Positions 16,404-24,216 of a stretch of DNA of 59,020 bases are shown in pieces. The notes beneath the pieces are model-generated. The model was given only the letters and a program-made list of their open reading frames with translations. It was not told the origin of the DNA and ran no database searches. This stretch comes from UBA8522 sp035528895. GTDB taxonomy: Bacteria; Acidobacteriota; Aminicenantia; Aminicenantales; UBA8522. Position 1 is the stretch's first letter, and the number at the start of each line of letters is the position of its first letter. Position numbers and translations under genes: made by a program. Location of the stretch: positions 1-59,020 of the forward strand of contig DATKXS010000184.1 of assembly GCA_035528895.1 (NCBI GenBank), written 5' to 3'.

Positions 16404-17654
16404 TCACAGATCCTCCAGTCCGGCGATGTGCCCCAGGACACAGGAAGCGGCCACGACGGCGGGGCCGGCCAGGTAGGTCCGGCCCTTCCCCTGCTTTCCG
16501 GGAAAGTTGCGGTTCCCCGTGCTGATCTGGACCTCTCCCCGGCCCGTCAGTCCGACGTGGCCCTCGGCGCAGCCGCCGCAGCCGGGATTGACGACGATGG
16601 CGCCGGCCTCGAACAGGTCCTGCAGAATCCCCTTGGCCAGGAGCTCCTTGTAGACGCGGCGGGTCGCCGGGACGATCTTGAGCATGATGCCTTTCCTGAC
16701 GCCGCGGCCTTTTAGGATATGGGCCGCGACGGCGAAATCCTCGACCCGGCCGTTGGTGCAGGAGCCGATAAACCCCGAGTCGATCTTCGTCCCGCCAAGC
16801 TCGGTCACGGTCTTAACGTTGGCCGGAGAGGGCGGCGCCGCCACCTGAGGAGGAAGTCCCTGGAGGTCGATCTCGATCGTCTCGGCATAACCGGCATCCT
16901 TGTCTGCCACCAAGGGAGAGAAAGGAACTCCGGAGAACGCTTCGCTCTCTTCCCTGGCCGCCGGGCTGCATTCCGGGATGAATCCGATGATCCCGGCCAT
17001 CTCCGTCACCATGCTGCAAAGCGTCAGGCGGCCGGCCAGCGAAAGTCCGGCGACCGCGGGCCCGTAGAATTCGGCCGAGCAAAGGGCGATCTTCTTTGTC
17101 CCCAGCTCTTTCAATAGATACAACGTCAGATCTTTCGCCGAAGTCGGCGGTTTGAACGTTCCTTTCAGCACGACCTTGACGCTCTCCGGCACCTCGAACC
17201 ACGTCCGGCCGGTGCGGAAGGCGAAGGTGATGTCAACATCGCCCATTCCCTGGCCGAAGGTGCCGAGCGCACCCAAGATGTTCATGTGGCTGTCCGTGCC
17301 GACGACCGTACCGTTGGTTCGAGCCAACCCTTCCTCCATCAGGACATGGGTGCCGATGCCGCTATCCACGTCGTAAACCTCCACTCCGTACTTCCGGGCG
17401 AAGTCGCGGCAAACCTGTTGATTATCCGCATATTTGAGGGTGCAGGCCGGGGCGCAGAGGTCGAAGGTGAAGAACGTCTTGGCCTTGTCCGCGAGGGGGA
17501 GCCCCGCATATTCCCGCTCGTAGTTTTTGACAACATTAGGGCCCCCGAAATCCCGGGCCGAGCGGATGTCCAGGTCCATCCAGACGATCTTCCCCGGCGC
17601 GACCTCGTCGGCCGTGTGGGCCTGGATGATCTTTTCGATGACCGTTTTTCCCAT
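16404..17654 (-). CDS. Aconitase-superfamily large subunit, LeuC-like, divergent active site
   Basis: A 416-residue subunit expected to hold one [4Fe-4S] cluster. The three cluster cysteines are present: Cys299 in GSCTNGR, and Cys359 and Cys362 in NPGCGGCAEGH. GTDSHMNILGALGTFGQGMGDVD corresponds to the DSHTxxxGAxG block. In classical members a DHxxP motif sits near residue 65, and GxCH near 100. Here they read DLCAP (Leu66 replaces His) and GIGTH. These changes mark it as distinct from the second large subunit at 21313-22566, which keeps both motifs. It pairs with the small subunit encoded one base downstream and follows the dehydrogenase gene by 14 bases. It probably hydrates and dehydrates a tricarboxylate; the exact one is unknown. 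Confidence 0.85.
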   Translation of the reverse strand: MGKTVIEKIIQAHTADEVAPGKIVWMDLDIRSARDFGGPNVVKNYEREYAGLPLADKAKTFFTFDLCAPACTLKYADNQQVCRDFARKYGVEVYDVDSGIGTHVLMEEGLARTNGTVVGTDSHMNILGALGTFGQGMGDVDITFAFRTGRTWFEVPESVKVVLKGTFKPPTSAKDLTLYLLKELGTKKIALCSAEFYGPAVAGLSLAGRLTLCSMVTEMAGIIGFIPECSPAAREESEAFSGVPFSPLVADKDAGYAETIEIDLQGLPPQVAAPPSPANVKTVTELGGTKIDSGFIGSCTNGRVEDFAVAAHILKGRGVRKGIMLKIVPATRRVYKELLAKGILQDLFEAGAIVVNPGCGGCAEGHVGLTGRGEVQISTGNRNFPGKQGKGRTYLAGPAVVAASCVLGHIAGLEDL

Positions 17655-17668
17655 CCGCGGTGCTCCTG

Positions 17669-18784
17669 TCAGAGTCTGTCCGCCACGGCCCGGGCAACGT
17701 CGAGAGTCGTCGAAGTCCCGCCCATGTCATAGGTGCGGACCTTCCCCTCCTTGATGACCGCGGCGATGGCCTCTTCCAGGCGCCTTCCCTTTTCGGCCTC
17801 GCCCAGCCACTCGAGCATCATCTTGGCGGCCAGGAAAGTGGCCAGGGGGTTGACCTTGTACATCCCGGCGTACTTGGGCGCGGAGCCGTGGGTCGGCTCG
17901 AAGACGGCATACTTATCGCCGATGTTCCCGGCCGAGGCGAACCCCAGCCCGCCGACGAGCTGGGCGCTGAGGTCGGAGATGATATCGCCGAAGAGGTTCT
18001 CGGCGACCAAGACGTCGTAATCATGCGGGTTCTTGACCAGCCACATGCACATGGCATCCACGTTGGCTTCCTTGAGGGGGATCCCGGGGTATTCCTTGGC
18101 AACGGCCCGGGCGATGTCCAGCATCAGCCCGCCCGTCTCCCGGAGCACATTGGGCTTCTCGACGATGGTGACCGAGCGGCGCTTGAACTCGCGGGCGTAT
18201 TCGAAGGCCGCCCGGACGATCCGGGTGCAGCCTTTTTTGGTCATGATCCGGGTGGATATGGCGATCTCGTCGAGAGGAGTCTCCTTGAAGGCCTTCATCT
18301 TGGGATGGACGAGCAGCGCGTCCCGGACCGCCTGGGGCAACGGATGGAACTCCACCCCGGCGTACATGCCCTCGGTGTTCTCCCTGAAGATCACCAGGTC
18401 AATATTGTCCCGGTAGTTCAGCGGGTTCCCGGGAAAGGCTTTGCAGGGCCGGCGGTTGGTGTAGAGGTCGAACTCCTGGCGGAGCCTGACGATCGGGCTG
18501 AAATAGGAAAGTCCTTTGCCCTTGAGCGAGGGATCGAGCTCGGCGGCGGCGTCCTCCTTCGGCTTCGAGGTGATGGCGCCGAAGAGGCAGACGTCGGTCT
18601 CCTTGAGCATCTTGATGGTGCGGTCGGGAAGAGCGTTTCCCTCCTTACACCAGAATTCCCAGCCGATGTCAGCGTAGACATATTCTGCGTCCACGGCCAG
18701 CTTGTTGAGGACCATCATGGCCGCTTCGATGACGTCCCCTCCCACACCGTCTCCGGGCAACACGGCGATCTTGTACTTAGCCAT
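17669..18784 (-). CDS. Isocitrate/isopropylmalate dehydrogenase family enzyme
   Basis: These enzymes oxidatively decarboxylate a 2-hydroxy-tri(di)carboxylate to a 2-oxoacid with NAD or NADP. The 371-residue protein has PGDGVGGDVIEAA at the N-terminus, RLRQEFDLYTNRRPCKAF (substrate arginines), VIFRENTEGMYAGVEF, and the metal-binding aspartates in AENLFGDIISDLSAQLVGGLG. FEPTHGSAPKYAG is the usual coenzyme loop. The substrate helix (SPIVRLRQEFD) does not fit the bacterial ICDH RSLN type or the LeuB type cleanly, so isocitrate, homoisocitrate or another substrate is possible. An AAAGGAGCTGAAT site precedes the ATG. It is the first gene of an operon with the divergent aconitase-like pair, tsaB and rimI. 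Confidence 0.88.
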   Translation of the reverse strand: MAKYKIAVLPGDGVGGDVIEAAMMVLNKLAVDAEYVYADIGWEFWCKEGNALPDRTIKMLKETDVCLFGAITSKPKEDAAAELDPSLKGKGLSYFSPIVRLRQEFDLYTNRRPCKAFPGNPLNYRDNIDLVIFRENTEGMYAGVEFHPLPQAVRDALLVHPKMKAFKETPLDEIAISTRIMTKKGCTRIVRAAFEYAREFKRRSVTIVEKPNVLRETGGLMLDIARAVAKEYPGIPLKEANVDAMCMWLVKNPHDYDVLVAENLFGDIISDLSAQLVGGLGFASAGNIGDKYAVFEPTHGSAPKYAGMYKVNPLATFLAAKMMLEWLGEAEKGRRLEEAIAAVIKEGKVRTYDMGGTSTTLDVARAVADRL

Positions 18785-18840
18785 ATTCAGCTCCTTTCAT
18801 GGGCAGCAAAAATGTAGCATATTTACCCGAAAAGAGGAAG

Positions 18841-18974
18841 AAAAATGGGGACGGGCCAAAGAAATGGGGGCCAGCCAAAAAAATGGAGACGGGTCATTTT
18901 TTTTAATATCCCTCTCCCTTGATGGGAGAGGGTGGAGGGAGAGGGTGAAAAAAAATAGAACCGTCCCCATTTTT
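18841..18974. repeat. Short inverted-repeat element with internal hairpin
   Basis: Perfect 14-base terminal inverted repeats AAAAATGGGGACGG (18841-18854) and CCGTCCCCATTTTT (18961-18974) bound 134 bases. Inside is a nine-base-pair hairpin, CCCTCTCCC (18910-18918) and GGGAGAGGG (18924-18932), followed by a repeat of GGAGGGAGAGGG. Several partial copies of the AAATGGGGACGGGCC unit occur in the left half. It is non-coding and looks like a small dispersed repeat in the divergent gap between the dehydrogenase and oxidoreductase genes. Confidence 0.75.
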
Positions 18975-19033
18975 CTCATCTTTACACCGGGCAAAGATTT
19001 CCATACAATGACCGCACGCACAGGAGGTCGCAG

Positions 19034-20287
19034 ATGAAAAAACGAAAATTGGGCGTCGGCATCATCGGCGGAGGTTTCGTCGCCGGGTTTCATATCCGTT
19101 CCTGGGTCGGCGTCCGCGATGCGGATATTTTGGGGATCTATGACCCCGACAGGAAAAGGGCCGAAGAGGCGGTCGGCATCGCCCGGAAGCTCGAGGTGGG
19201 TGACGCCAAGTCCTACAAGTCGATCACCGATATGATCGCTGATCCCAGGATCGACGCCATCTGGATCTGCGCCCCGAACTTCACCCGGCTGGAAGTCACT
19301 GAAGAGATCGTCCACGCTTTAGAGAAAGGGAAAGGGGACCTGACCGGCGTCTGCTGCGAGAAGCCGCTCGGCCGGAACGTCAAGGAGGCGCGCCGGATGT
19401 TGGAGCTTGTCAGGAAAGCGAAGCTTCTCGACGGCTACCTGGAAAACCAGGTCTTCGCGCCGGCTGTCGTGCGGGGCAAAGGCATCATCTGGGCCCGTGG
19501 GGCGACTCTATCAGGGCGTCCGTATCTCGCCCGGGCGGCCGAGGAGCACAGCGGACCGCACATGCCCTGGTTCTGGGAAGGCTCCCTCCAGGGTGGCGGT
19601 GTGCTTAACGACATGATGTGTCATTCCGTCGAAGTGGCCCGCTTCCTGCTGACCCCGCCCGGGGCGCCGCGGGGCGTGCTGACACCCGTTAAAGTCAACG
19701 CCTACGCCTCCTGCCTGAAATGGCAGAACCCGGAATACGCCAAGGTCCTCCGCGATCAGAGCGGCGGCAAGACCGATTATCTCAAGCGGCCGGCCGAGGA
19801 CTTCGCCCGCTCCCTCATCGAATACAGGGACGAGAAGGGAAACGTGGTCGTCGTCGAGACGACGACCTCTTGGTGCTATGTCGGTGCCGGATTGCGTCTG
19901 AGCATGGAGCTCCTCGGGCCCGAATACGCCCTCCAGATCAACACCCTCGACGCCGGGCTCAAGGTCTTCTTCAGCCGGAAGGTCAAGGGGAAGGCCGGGG
20001 AGGACCTGGTGGAGAAACAGAACGCCGAGGTCGGCCTCATGCCCGTGGTGGCCGATGAGGAAAACGAGTACGGCTACCAGGCGGAGGACCGGCACATGGT
20101 CCAGTCTTTCCTCAAGGGCGCGCGTCCGAACGAGAATTTCGACGACGGCCTCAACGTGACCGAGCTTCTGATGGCCGCCTACATGAGCGCCGAGCGGGAT
20201 AAGACCCTGGCCTTCCCACCGCCGGGGTTGGCGAACTTCATTCCGGCCGTCGCGCAGGGAACCTGGAACCCGAAGAGCAGCAGATAA
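19034..20287 (+). CDS. Gfo/Idh/MocA family oxidoreductase
   Basis: These are NAD(P)-dependent oxidoreductases, often on sugars or cyclitols. The 417-residue protein starts MKKRKLGVGIIGGGFVAGFH, a Rossmann GGG motif, and has the family signature CCEKPLGRN at about 107-115. GGGVLNDMMCHSVEVARFLL matches the catalytic block with the conserved histidine. An ACAGGAGGTCGCAG site supports the start. It stands alone on the plus strand between two minus-strand tricarboxylate gene groups and has no obvious partner. The substrate cannot be predicted. Confidence 0.9.
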   Translation: MKKRKLGVGIIGGGFVAGFHIRSWVGVRDADILGIYDPDRKRAEEAVGIARKLEVGDAKSYKSITDMIADPRIDAIWICAPNFTRLEVTEEIVHALEKGKGDLTGVCCEKPLGRNVKEARRMLELVRKAKLLDGYLENQVFAPAVVRGKGIIWARGATLSGRPYLARAAEEHSGPHMPWFWEGSLQGGGVLNDMMCHSVEVARFLLTPPGAPRGVLTPVKVNAYASCLKWQNPEYAKVLRDQSGGKTDYLKRPAEDFARSLIEYRDEKGNVVVVETTTSWCYVGAGLRLSMELLGPEYALQINTLDAGLKVFFSRKVKGKAGEDLVEKQNAEVGLMPVVADEENEYGYQAEDRHMVQSFLKGARPNENFDDGLNVTELLMAAYMSAERDKTLAFPPPGLANFIPAVAQGTWNPKSSR

Positions 20288-20358
20288 GGAATCTGGAGCC
20301 GGGGCGCGGTCAAGAAAACGACGATCCAGGGCTTGACCTAAGAGCTGCGGCGATTCTC

Positions 20359-20553
20359 TCAAGAAGACTTTGGAACACTGTTCACCACTCTGGCGATTTT
20401 AAGGTCTATTTCCAATCCGGATAGGACGTTTTTAGGGGGGAGCACCCCCAGCAGGATCGCCTCGTTATACATGGCCTCGACAAGGCGGAAATTCTCCAAA
20501 ATATCGACCTTTTCTGATCGAATGATCTCCAGTTCAAATTTTTGAGTCGTCCT
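20359..20553 (-). CDS. Possible small protein of unknown function
   Basis: A 64-residue frame starting MRTTQKFELEIIRSEKVDIL, with the helix-rich middle ENFRLVEAMYNEAILLGVLP. Its C-terminal part (NVLSGLEIDLKIARVVNSV) resembles a short motif I recall from uncharacterised small proteins elsewhere. No ribosome site is visible, and the upstream sequence is an AT-rich TATATA run. It could be a real gene, a remnant or a chance frame. It occupies most of the space between the oxidoreductase gene and a G/C-rich hairpin repeat. Confidence 0.35.
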   Translation of the reverse strand, partial: RTTQKFELEIIRSEKVDILENFRLVEAMYNEAILLGVLPPKNVLSGLEIDLKIARVVNSVPKSS

Positions 20554-20655
20554 CATATGTATATATATGCATGTTTTATGCATTTATATCAAGGCCAGAA
20601 AAAATGGCTCTTCATGGCTCTGCTGCCACCCCGCAGGCCAAAGATCCCCCTCCTC

Positions 20656-20690
20656 CCCACCTCCTCCCACCAGGGGAGGAGGGTTTGGGG
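20656..20690. repeat. G/C-rich hairpin repeat
   Basis: CCTCCTCCC (20660-20668) pairs with GGGAGGAGG (20674-20682). The outer flanks CCCCA and TGGGG extend the stem with a bulge. It resembles a short extragenic palindrome and lies in the non-coding stretch 20554-20821, where I see no other gene. The pyrimidine-rich run that follows (20697-20750) holds repeats of GTTCCTTCCC and TTTGTTC. Confidence 0.55.
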
Positions 20691-20821
20691 TGGACAGTTT
20701 GTTCCTTCCCCCTTTGTTCTTTCACTTTTGTTCCTTCCCTTTAGACTTTGAGAGGAAGAGAGGTGGGGGAATCTCCTAAGTAACAACGCCAATAAAAGAC
20801 GACGGAAAAACAATATGATTC

Positions 20822-21316
20822 TCAGCGGCCGGAGGCCAGCTTCTTTTTCGTATGCTCGATTAGGCCGCCGGCCTCGATGATGCCGATGACCGACTCGGGA
20901 AGCGGGAAGAATTTGAAGACGCGGCCGCCCGAGATGATCTTCCCTCCCGCGAAGTCAATTTCGACCTCGTCGCCCGTCTTCAGCGCATCCGACGCCTCCT
21001 CGCACTGGAGAACGGCTAACCCCAAATTAATAGCATTTCGAAAATAGATCCGCGCAAACGACTTGGCGACTACAGCCTGGACTCCCGCCGCCCTCAGGCA
21101 CGCCGCCGCCTGCTCCCGCGAGCTCCCGCAGCCGAAATTCTTTCCTCCCACGACCACATCGCCGGGCTTGACGTTCCTAGCGAAATCGGGATCGAGGTCT
21201 TCCATGGCGTGCTTGGCCATTTCGGCCGGCTCCATGATCTTGTAGGTGTACCGCCCCGGAAAAATGACGTCGGTGTTGACATCGTCCCCGTACTTCCAAA
21301 CGCGTCCTTTGCTCAT
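20822..21316 (-). CDS. Aconitase-superfamily small subunit, LeuD/homoaconitase type
   Basis: A 164-residue swivel subunit starting MSKGRVWKYGDDVNTDVIFPG. It has the canonical signature GGKNFGCGSSREQAAACL and SFARIYFRNAINLGLAVL. The substrate loop after DVIFPGRY reads TYKIME. This does not match the YLRT loop of methanogen homoaconitase as I recall it. The ATG overlaps the stop of the large-subunit gene by four bases (ATGA), so the two subunits are made in step. Length and sequence are typical of archaeal-type isomerases. Candidate substrates are citrate/isocitrate, homocitrate or isopropylmalate. Confidence 0.88.
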   Translation of the reverse strand: MSKGRVWKYGDDVNTDVIFPGRYTYKIMEPAEMAKHAMEDLDPDFARNVKPGDVVVGGKNFGCGSSREQAAACLRAAGVQAVVAKSFARIYFRNAINLGLAVLQCEEASDALKTGDEVEIDFAGGKIISGGRVFKFFPLPESVIGIIEAGGLIEHTKKKLASGR

Positions 21317-22566
21317 CGGTGTTTCCTCGGGTCAGTGATCTTGCCTTCGAGCGCGGAGGCGGCAGCTGTAGCCGGAGAAGCCAGGTAGATCTCGGAGTCT
21401 CGGTTTCCCATCCGGCCCCGGAAATTCCGGTTCGAAGTGCTGACCACGACCTCGCCCGCCGCCAGCAGGCCCTCGTGGGCGCCGAGGCAGGGCCCGCATC
21501 CGGGGTTGAGAATGACGCATCCCGCTTCGGATAAGATTTCGAGCAGGCCTTTCCGCATAGCTTCAACATAAACTTCCCGCGATGCGGGGAGCACGAGCGC
21601 CCGGACGCCCGGATGGACCTTTTTCCCTTTCAGGATCCCGGCCGCGACCTCGAAGTCCTCCAGGCGGCCGTTCGTGCACGTCCCGATGAGTGCCTGGTGG
21701 AAGGGCTTGCCCTCGACTTCGCGAACGGGCTTGACGTTGTCCACGGTATGAGGGCAGGCGACCTGCGGCTCGAGCACAGACAGGTCATATTTCAGAATCG
21801 CCTCGTACTTGGCATCTTTATCTGACCGGACAACCTCGTAATCGGCCCGGGCCCGCGCCTTCACCCACTCGAGCGTCTTCTCGTCCGGCTCGAAATAGCC
21901 GTTTTTGGCCCCCATCTCGGCGGCCATGTTGGCCAGGACCATGCGCGAGGCCAGGCTGAAATCCCCGGCCGCCAGACCGGCGAATTCGACGGCCTCGTAG
22001 TTCGCCCGGTCGGCGCCGTTATCGCCGATGACCTTGAGGATGACGTCCTTGGCATAAACGCCGGCCGGTAGCTTCCCGGAAAACTCGATCCGCAGCGTTT
22101 CCGGCACGCGCAGCCAGATTTCGTCTGTTGCCCAAATCGAGGCCGCTTCGGTCCGGCCGATCCCGGCCGCGAACGCCCCGAAAGCCCCGTAGGTCGTGGT
22201 ATGGGAATCGCTCCCGACGATGAGCTTTCCGGGAAGGGCGAAGCTCGCCTCGCTCAGGACCTGGTGGCAGACGCCGTGCTGGATGTCGAAGAAATTGGGC
22301 AGGCCCTGGACAGCCACGAACTCGCGGATGGTCTTGTGGTTCTGGGCGTACTTCTCGTCGGCCGCCGGGACGATGTGGTCGAGGATGATGACCAGCTTCC
22401 CGGGCGCCTTGACACGCTCCACGCCCAGTTTCTTGAACTCGCCGATGATGGCGGCCGAGTTGTCGTGGGAAAGGCAGTAGTCGGGAGCGACGGTCACGAC
22501 CTCGCCGGCGCTGACCTCTTTGCCGGCCTTCTTGCCGAGGATCTTTTCCGAGAATGTCTTGCCCAC
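21313..22566 (-). CDS. Aconitase-superfamily large subunit, LeuC/homoaconitase type
   Basis: A 417-residue subunit with all family landmarks. These are LDHIVPAADEKYAQNHK (Asp63-His64), HGVCHQVL, GSDSHTTTYGAFGAFAAGIG, and the three [4Fe-4S] cysteines Cys297 (GTCTNGR), Cys357 and Cys360 (NPGCGPCLGAHEG). It therefore looks like a working hydro-lyase, unlike the divergent copy at 16404-17654. It may be the aconitase that serves the citryl-CoA operon lying directly upstream on the same strand. No separate monomeric aconitase gene is in the window. A 300-base inverted-repeat element separates its start from the HD gene. Confidence 0.9.
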   Translation of the reverse strand: MGKTFSEKILGKKAGKEVSAGEVVTVAPDYCLSHDNSAAIIGEFKKLGVERVKAPGKLVIILDHIVPAADEKYAQNHKTIREFVAVQGLPNFFDIQHGVCHQVLSEASFALPGKLIVGSDSHTTTYGAFGAFAAGIGRTEAASIWATDEIWLRVPETLRIEFSGKLPAGVYAKDVILKVIGDNGADRANYEAVEFAGLAAGDFSLASRMVLANMAAEMGAKNGYFEPDEKTLEWVKARARADYEVVRSDKDAKYEAILKYDLSVLEPQVACPHTVDNVKPVREVEGKPFHQALIGTCTNGRLEDFEVAAGILKGKKVHPGVRALVLPASREVYVEAMRKGLLEILSEAGCVILNPGCGPCLGAHEGLLAAGEVVVSTSNRNFRGRMGNRDSEIYLASPATAAASALEGKITDPRKHR

Positions 22567-22595
22567 TCTTCCCCTCCTTAACCTTTCCCTACTCA

Positions 22596-22895
22596 GGAGA
22601 ATGAGGATTTGGGCAAGTTAGCCCATTTGTTTTTCCAAGGGTGAGGGATGTATGGTGAGAAGTCCGTATGAGCGACGAGCGGGTACTCCTTATTGCGGCA
22701 AGGCGAGAGGCAGTGGCATGAGAAACCCGTATGAGGAGTGAGCGGGCACGATTTCTCGATCGCAGGGAGAGAAGAGCGAACGACGAATCGAGCCCGTTTT
22801 CCGCGCTGGGAGAAAACGGGCGCGGTTTCGATGCCACTATCTCGAGCCTTCCGCTCAGTCTTTGACGGGCTGACTTAACCAAATCCTCATTCTCC
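22596..22895. repeat. 300-bp inverted-repeat element (MITE-like) with nested hairpins
   Basis: GGAGAATGAGGATTTGG (22596-22612) is repeated exactly inverted as CCAAATCCTCATTCTCC (22879-22895). The match continues imperfectly for about 12 more bases (AAGTTAGCCC facing GGGCTGACTT). The right end abuts the HD gene's TAA. Nested inside are CAGTGGCAT facing ATGCCACTA, and a hairpin GCCCGTTTTC facing GAAAACGGGC. Two diverged direct copies of a CCGTATGAG...GAGCGGG unit are also present. It fills the 330-base gap between two minus-strand genes. An open frame across it (22589-22882) is low-complexity and not judged real. Confidence 0.8.
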
Positions 22896-22896
22896 C

Positions 22897-23430
22897 TTAA
22901 CCCTTGAGCACATCGAAGTTGACGAAGTCGGCGTGGTTGACGATGATGGCCTCGACCGTCCGGCGCGACCCATCCCCTTCTTTGGAATGGGCGGCGATGA
23001 TGTGGACGACCTCCTGGGGAAGGCCGTGGGCGAAAGCAAATGCCGCCCCGGAGATGGGATGGCGCAGCAGCTCTCCTTCCCGGCTCTTGACGAACTCCCC
23101 CTTCTCCCGCTTGTATTCGAAGAGCTTGCCGACGTCATGAAGGATGGCTCCGGAAAGAAGATGATCGCGGTGGATGGCGATCTTGCCCGGGTACTCCGCC
23201 AGCAGGACCTCGGCGATCTTCAGGGCCGCCAGGGTGACGGCCCGGGTGTGGGTGATGAGGTTGACATCGGTGTGCTTGATCAAGAGCGTGAAGGGCATCT
23301 CGGCTAAATCCTTAATCCCCCAGCCGGCCCGCTCCATCGCCTCCACCCAAACCTTGATGGTCTTCTCCCGAAGCTCCGCGTCCTTGATAAGCTGGAGCTC
23401 GGGCAGCAGCGCCTCCAATTGCTTTCTCAT
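22897..23430 (-). CDS. HD-domain phosphohydrolase-like protein
   Basis: A 177-residue protein with HD-superfamily metal-binding residues. These are His61 (ITHTRAVTLAAL), His98-Asp99 (SGAILHDVGKLFEY), histidines in RHPISGAAFAFAHGL and HIIAAHSKEG, and Asp168 in NHADFVNF. Such proteins hydrolyse phosphate esters, often of nucleotides or signalling molecules. The ATG overlaps the stop of the citryl-CoA-lyase-like gene (ATGA), so translation is coupled to a metabolic enzyme. What it hydrolyses is unknown. It is the last gene of the operon that starts with the ATP-grasp beta subunit. Confidence 0.85.
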   Translation of the reverse strand: MRKQLEALLPELQLIKDAELREKTIKVWVEAMERAGWGIKDLAEMPFTLLIKHTDVNLITHTRAVTLAALKIAEVLLAEYPGKIAIHRDHLLSGAILHDVGKLFEYKREKGEFVKSREGELLRHPISGAAFAFAHGLPQEVVHIIAAHSKEGDGSRRTVEAIIVNHADFVNFDVLKG

Positions 23431-24206
23431 GGGATCTCTCTTTCTCCCGGCCCGTCGTACTCATGGTCGGACGGGTGGATCTTGCGCATGGGCTTCATCC
23501 TGGTCTTCTCTTCCTGGATGTGGGCGACGAGTCCCGGCACCCGGGATATGATGAAGAAGGCGTTGCCGATCTCGGCCGGGATGCCGAGATCGCAGAGCAG
23601 GGCAGCTATGGCGCCGTCCACGTTGATCGGCAGCGGCTTGCCGCTCTCCCTGAATATCTTTTCGACGATCCGGGCGATGCGGACGTAGCGGCCGGCCAGT
23701 TTCAGCTCTTCCGCCATGGCGAAGAGCTTCTCTGTTCGGGGGTCCTGGGTGTGGACGCGGTGGCCGAACCCGGAAGCGCGCTCGCCCCTCGTTCTCATCT
23801 CGGCCAGGATCTCCTGGGCCGCTTCTTCTACCGTGATCTTCATCTCTTCCGTCCGCTTGGAGATGGCCTGGAAGAGCTTCATCCCCTCCTCGATGGCCCC
23901 GCCGTGGAGGCGGGAGATGGCCAGCACCCCGGCCGCGATGGCGGCATGGAGCTCGGCCCCGGTCGAGGCGACGGTGCGGGCAGCAAGGACCGACGGCGGA
24001 CCGGCGCCGTGGTCGACCGAGGAAACGAAGACAGCGTCGAGGAGCTTCCCGACCTCGGGCGAAGGCAACTCGCCCTTGAGGACAAGGTAGATCGCCTGAG
24101 AAAAGGTGATCTTTCCCATCAGCTGGTCGATGGGATAGCCGCGCAGCTGGACCTTATTCGGCTGGACGCTGGTGATTCCGGTTTTCCAATGAAGATCTTC
24201 GGCCAT
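23427..24206 (-). CDS. Citryl-CoA lyase-like protein (short citrate synthase fold)
   Basis: A 259-residue protein, much shorter than citrate synthase (about 400) and close to the citryl-CoA lyase of Hydrogenobacter and the C-terminal domain of ATP-citrate lyase. Catalytic-type residues are present: His66 in VDHGAGPPS, His149 in GFGHRVHTQDPR and Asp197 in INVDGAIAALL. IISRVPGLVAHIQEEKTR matches the ATP-citrate lyase block ending in the CoA-binding helix. The ATG at 24206 follows GAGGGAAAGACA, 10 bases after the alpha-subunit stop; a longer frame overlaps that gene. It is expected to split citryl-CoA to acetyl-CoA and oxaloacetate, or to do the reverse. A homologous substrate cannot be excluded. 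Confidence 0.86.
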   Translation of the reverse strand: MAEDLHWKTGITSVQPNKVQLRGYPIDQLMGKITFSQAIYLVLKGELPSPEVGKLLDAVFVSSVDHGAGPPSVLAARTVASTGAELHAAIAAGVLAISRLHGGAIEEGMKLFQAISKRTEEMKITVEEAAQEILAEMRTRGERASGFGHRVHTQDPRTEKLFAMAEELKLAGRYVRIARIVEKIFRESGKPLPINVDGAIAALLCDLGIPAEIGNAFFIISRVPGLVAHIQEEKTRMKPMRKIHPSDHEYDGPGEREIP

Positions 24207-24216
24207 TGTCTTTCCC

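Noticed and set aside
15854..18784. Ordinary leucine biosynthesis (leuBCD) operon
   Set aside because: No leuA is present, the dehydrogenase substrate helix is not of LeuB type and the large subunit lacks the DHxxP motif; leucine biosynthesis remains possible only as a weak alternative.
22589..22882. Open frame of about 97 codons inside the inverted-repeat element
   Set aside because: Its sequence is Ser/Arg-rich low-complexity and it is made by the repeat; no ribosome site.
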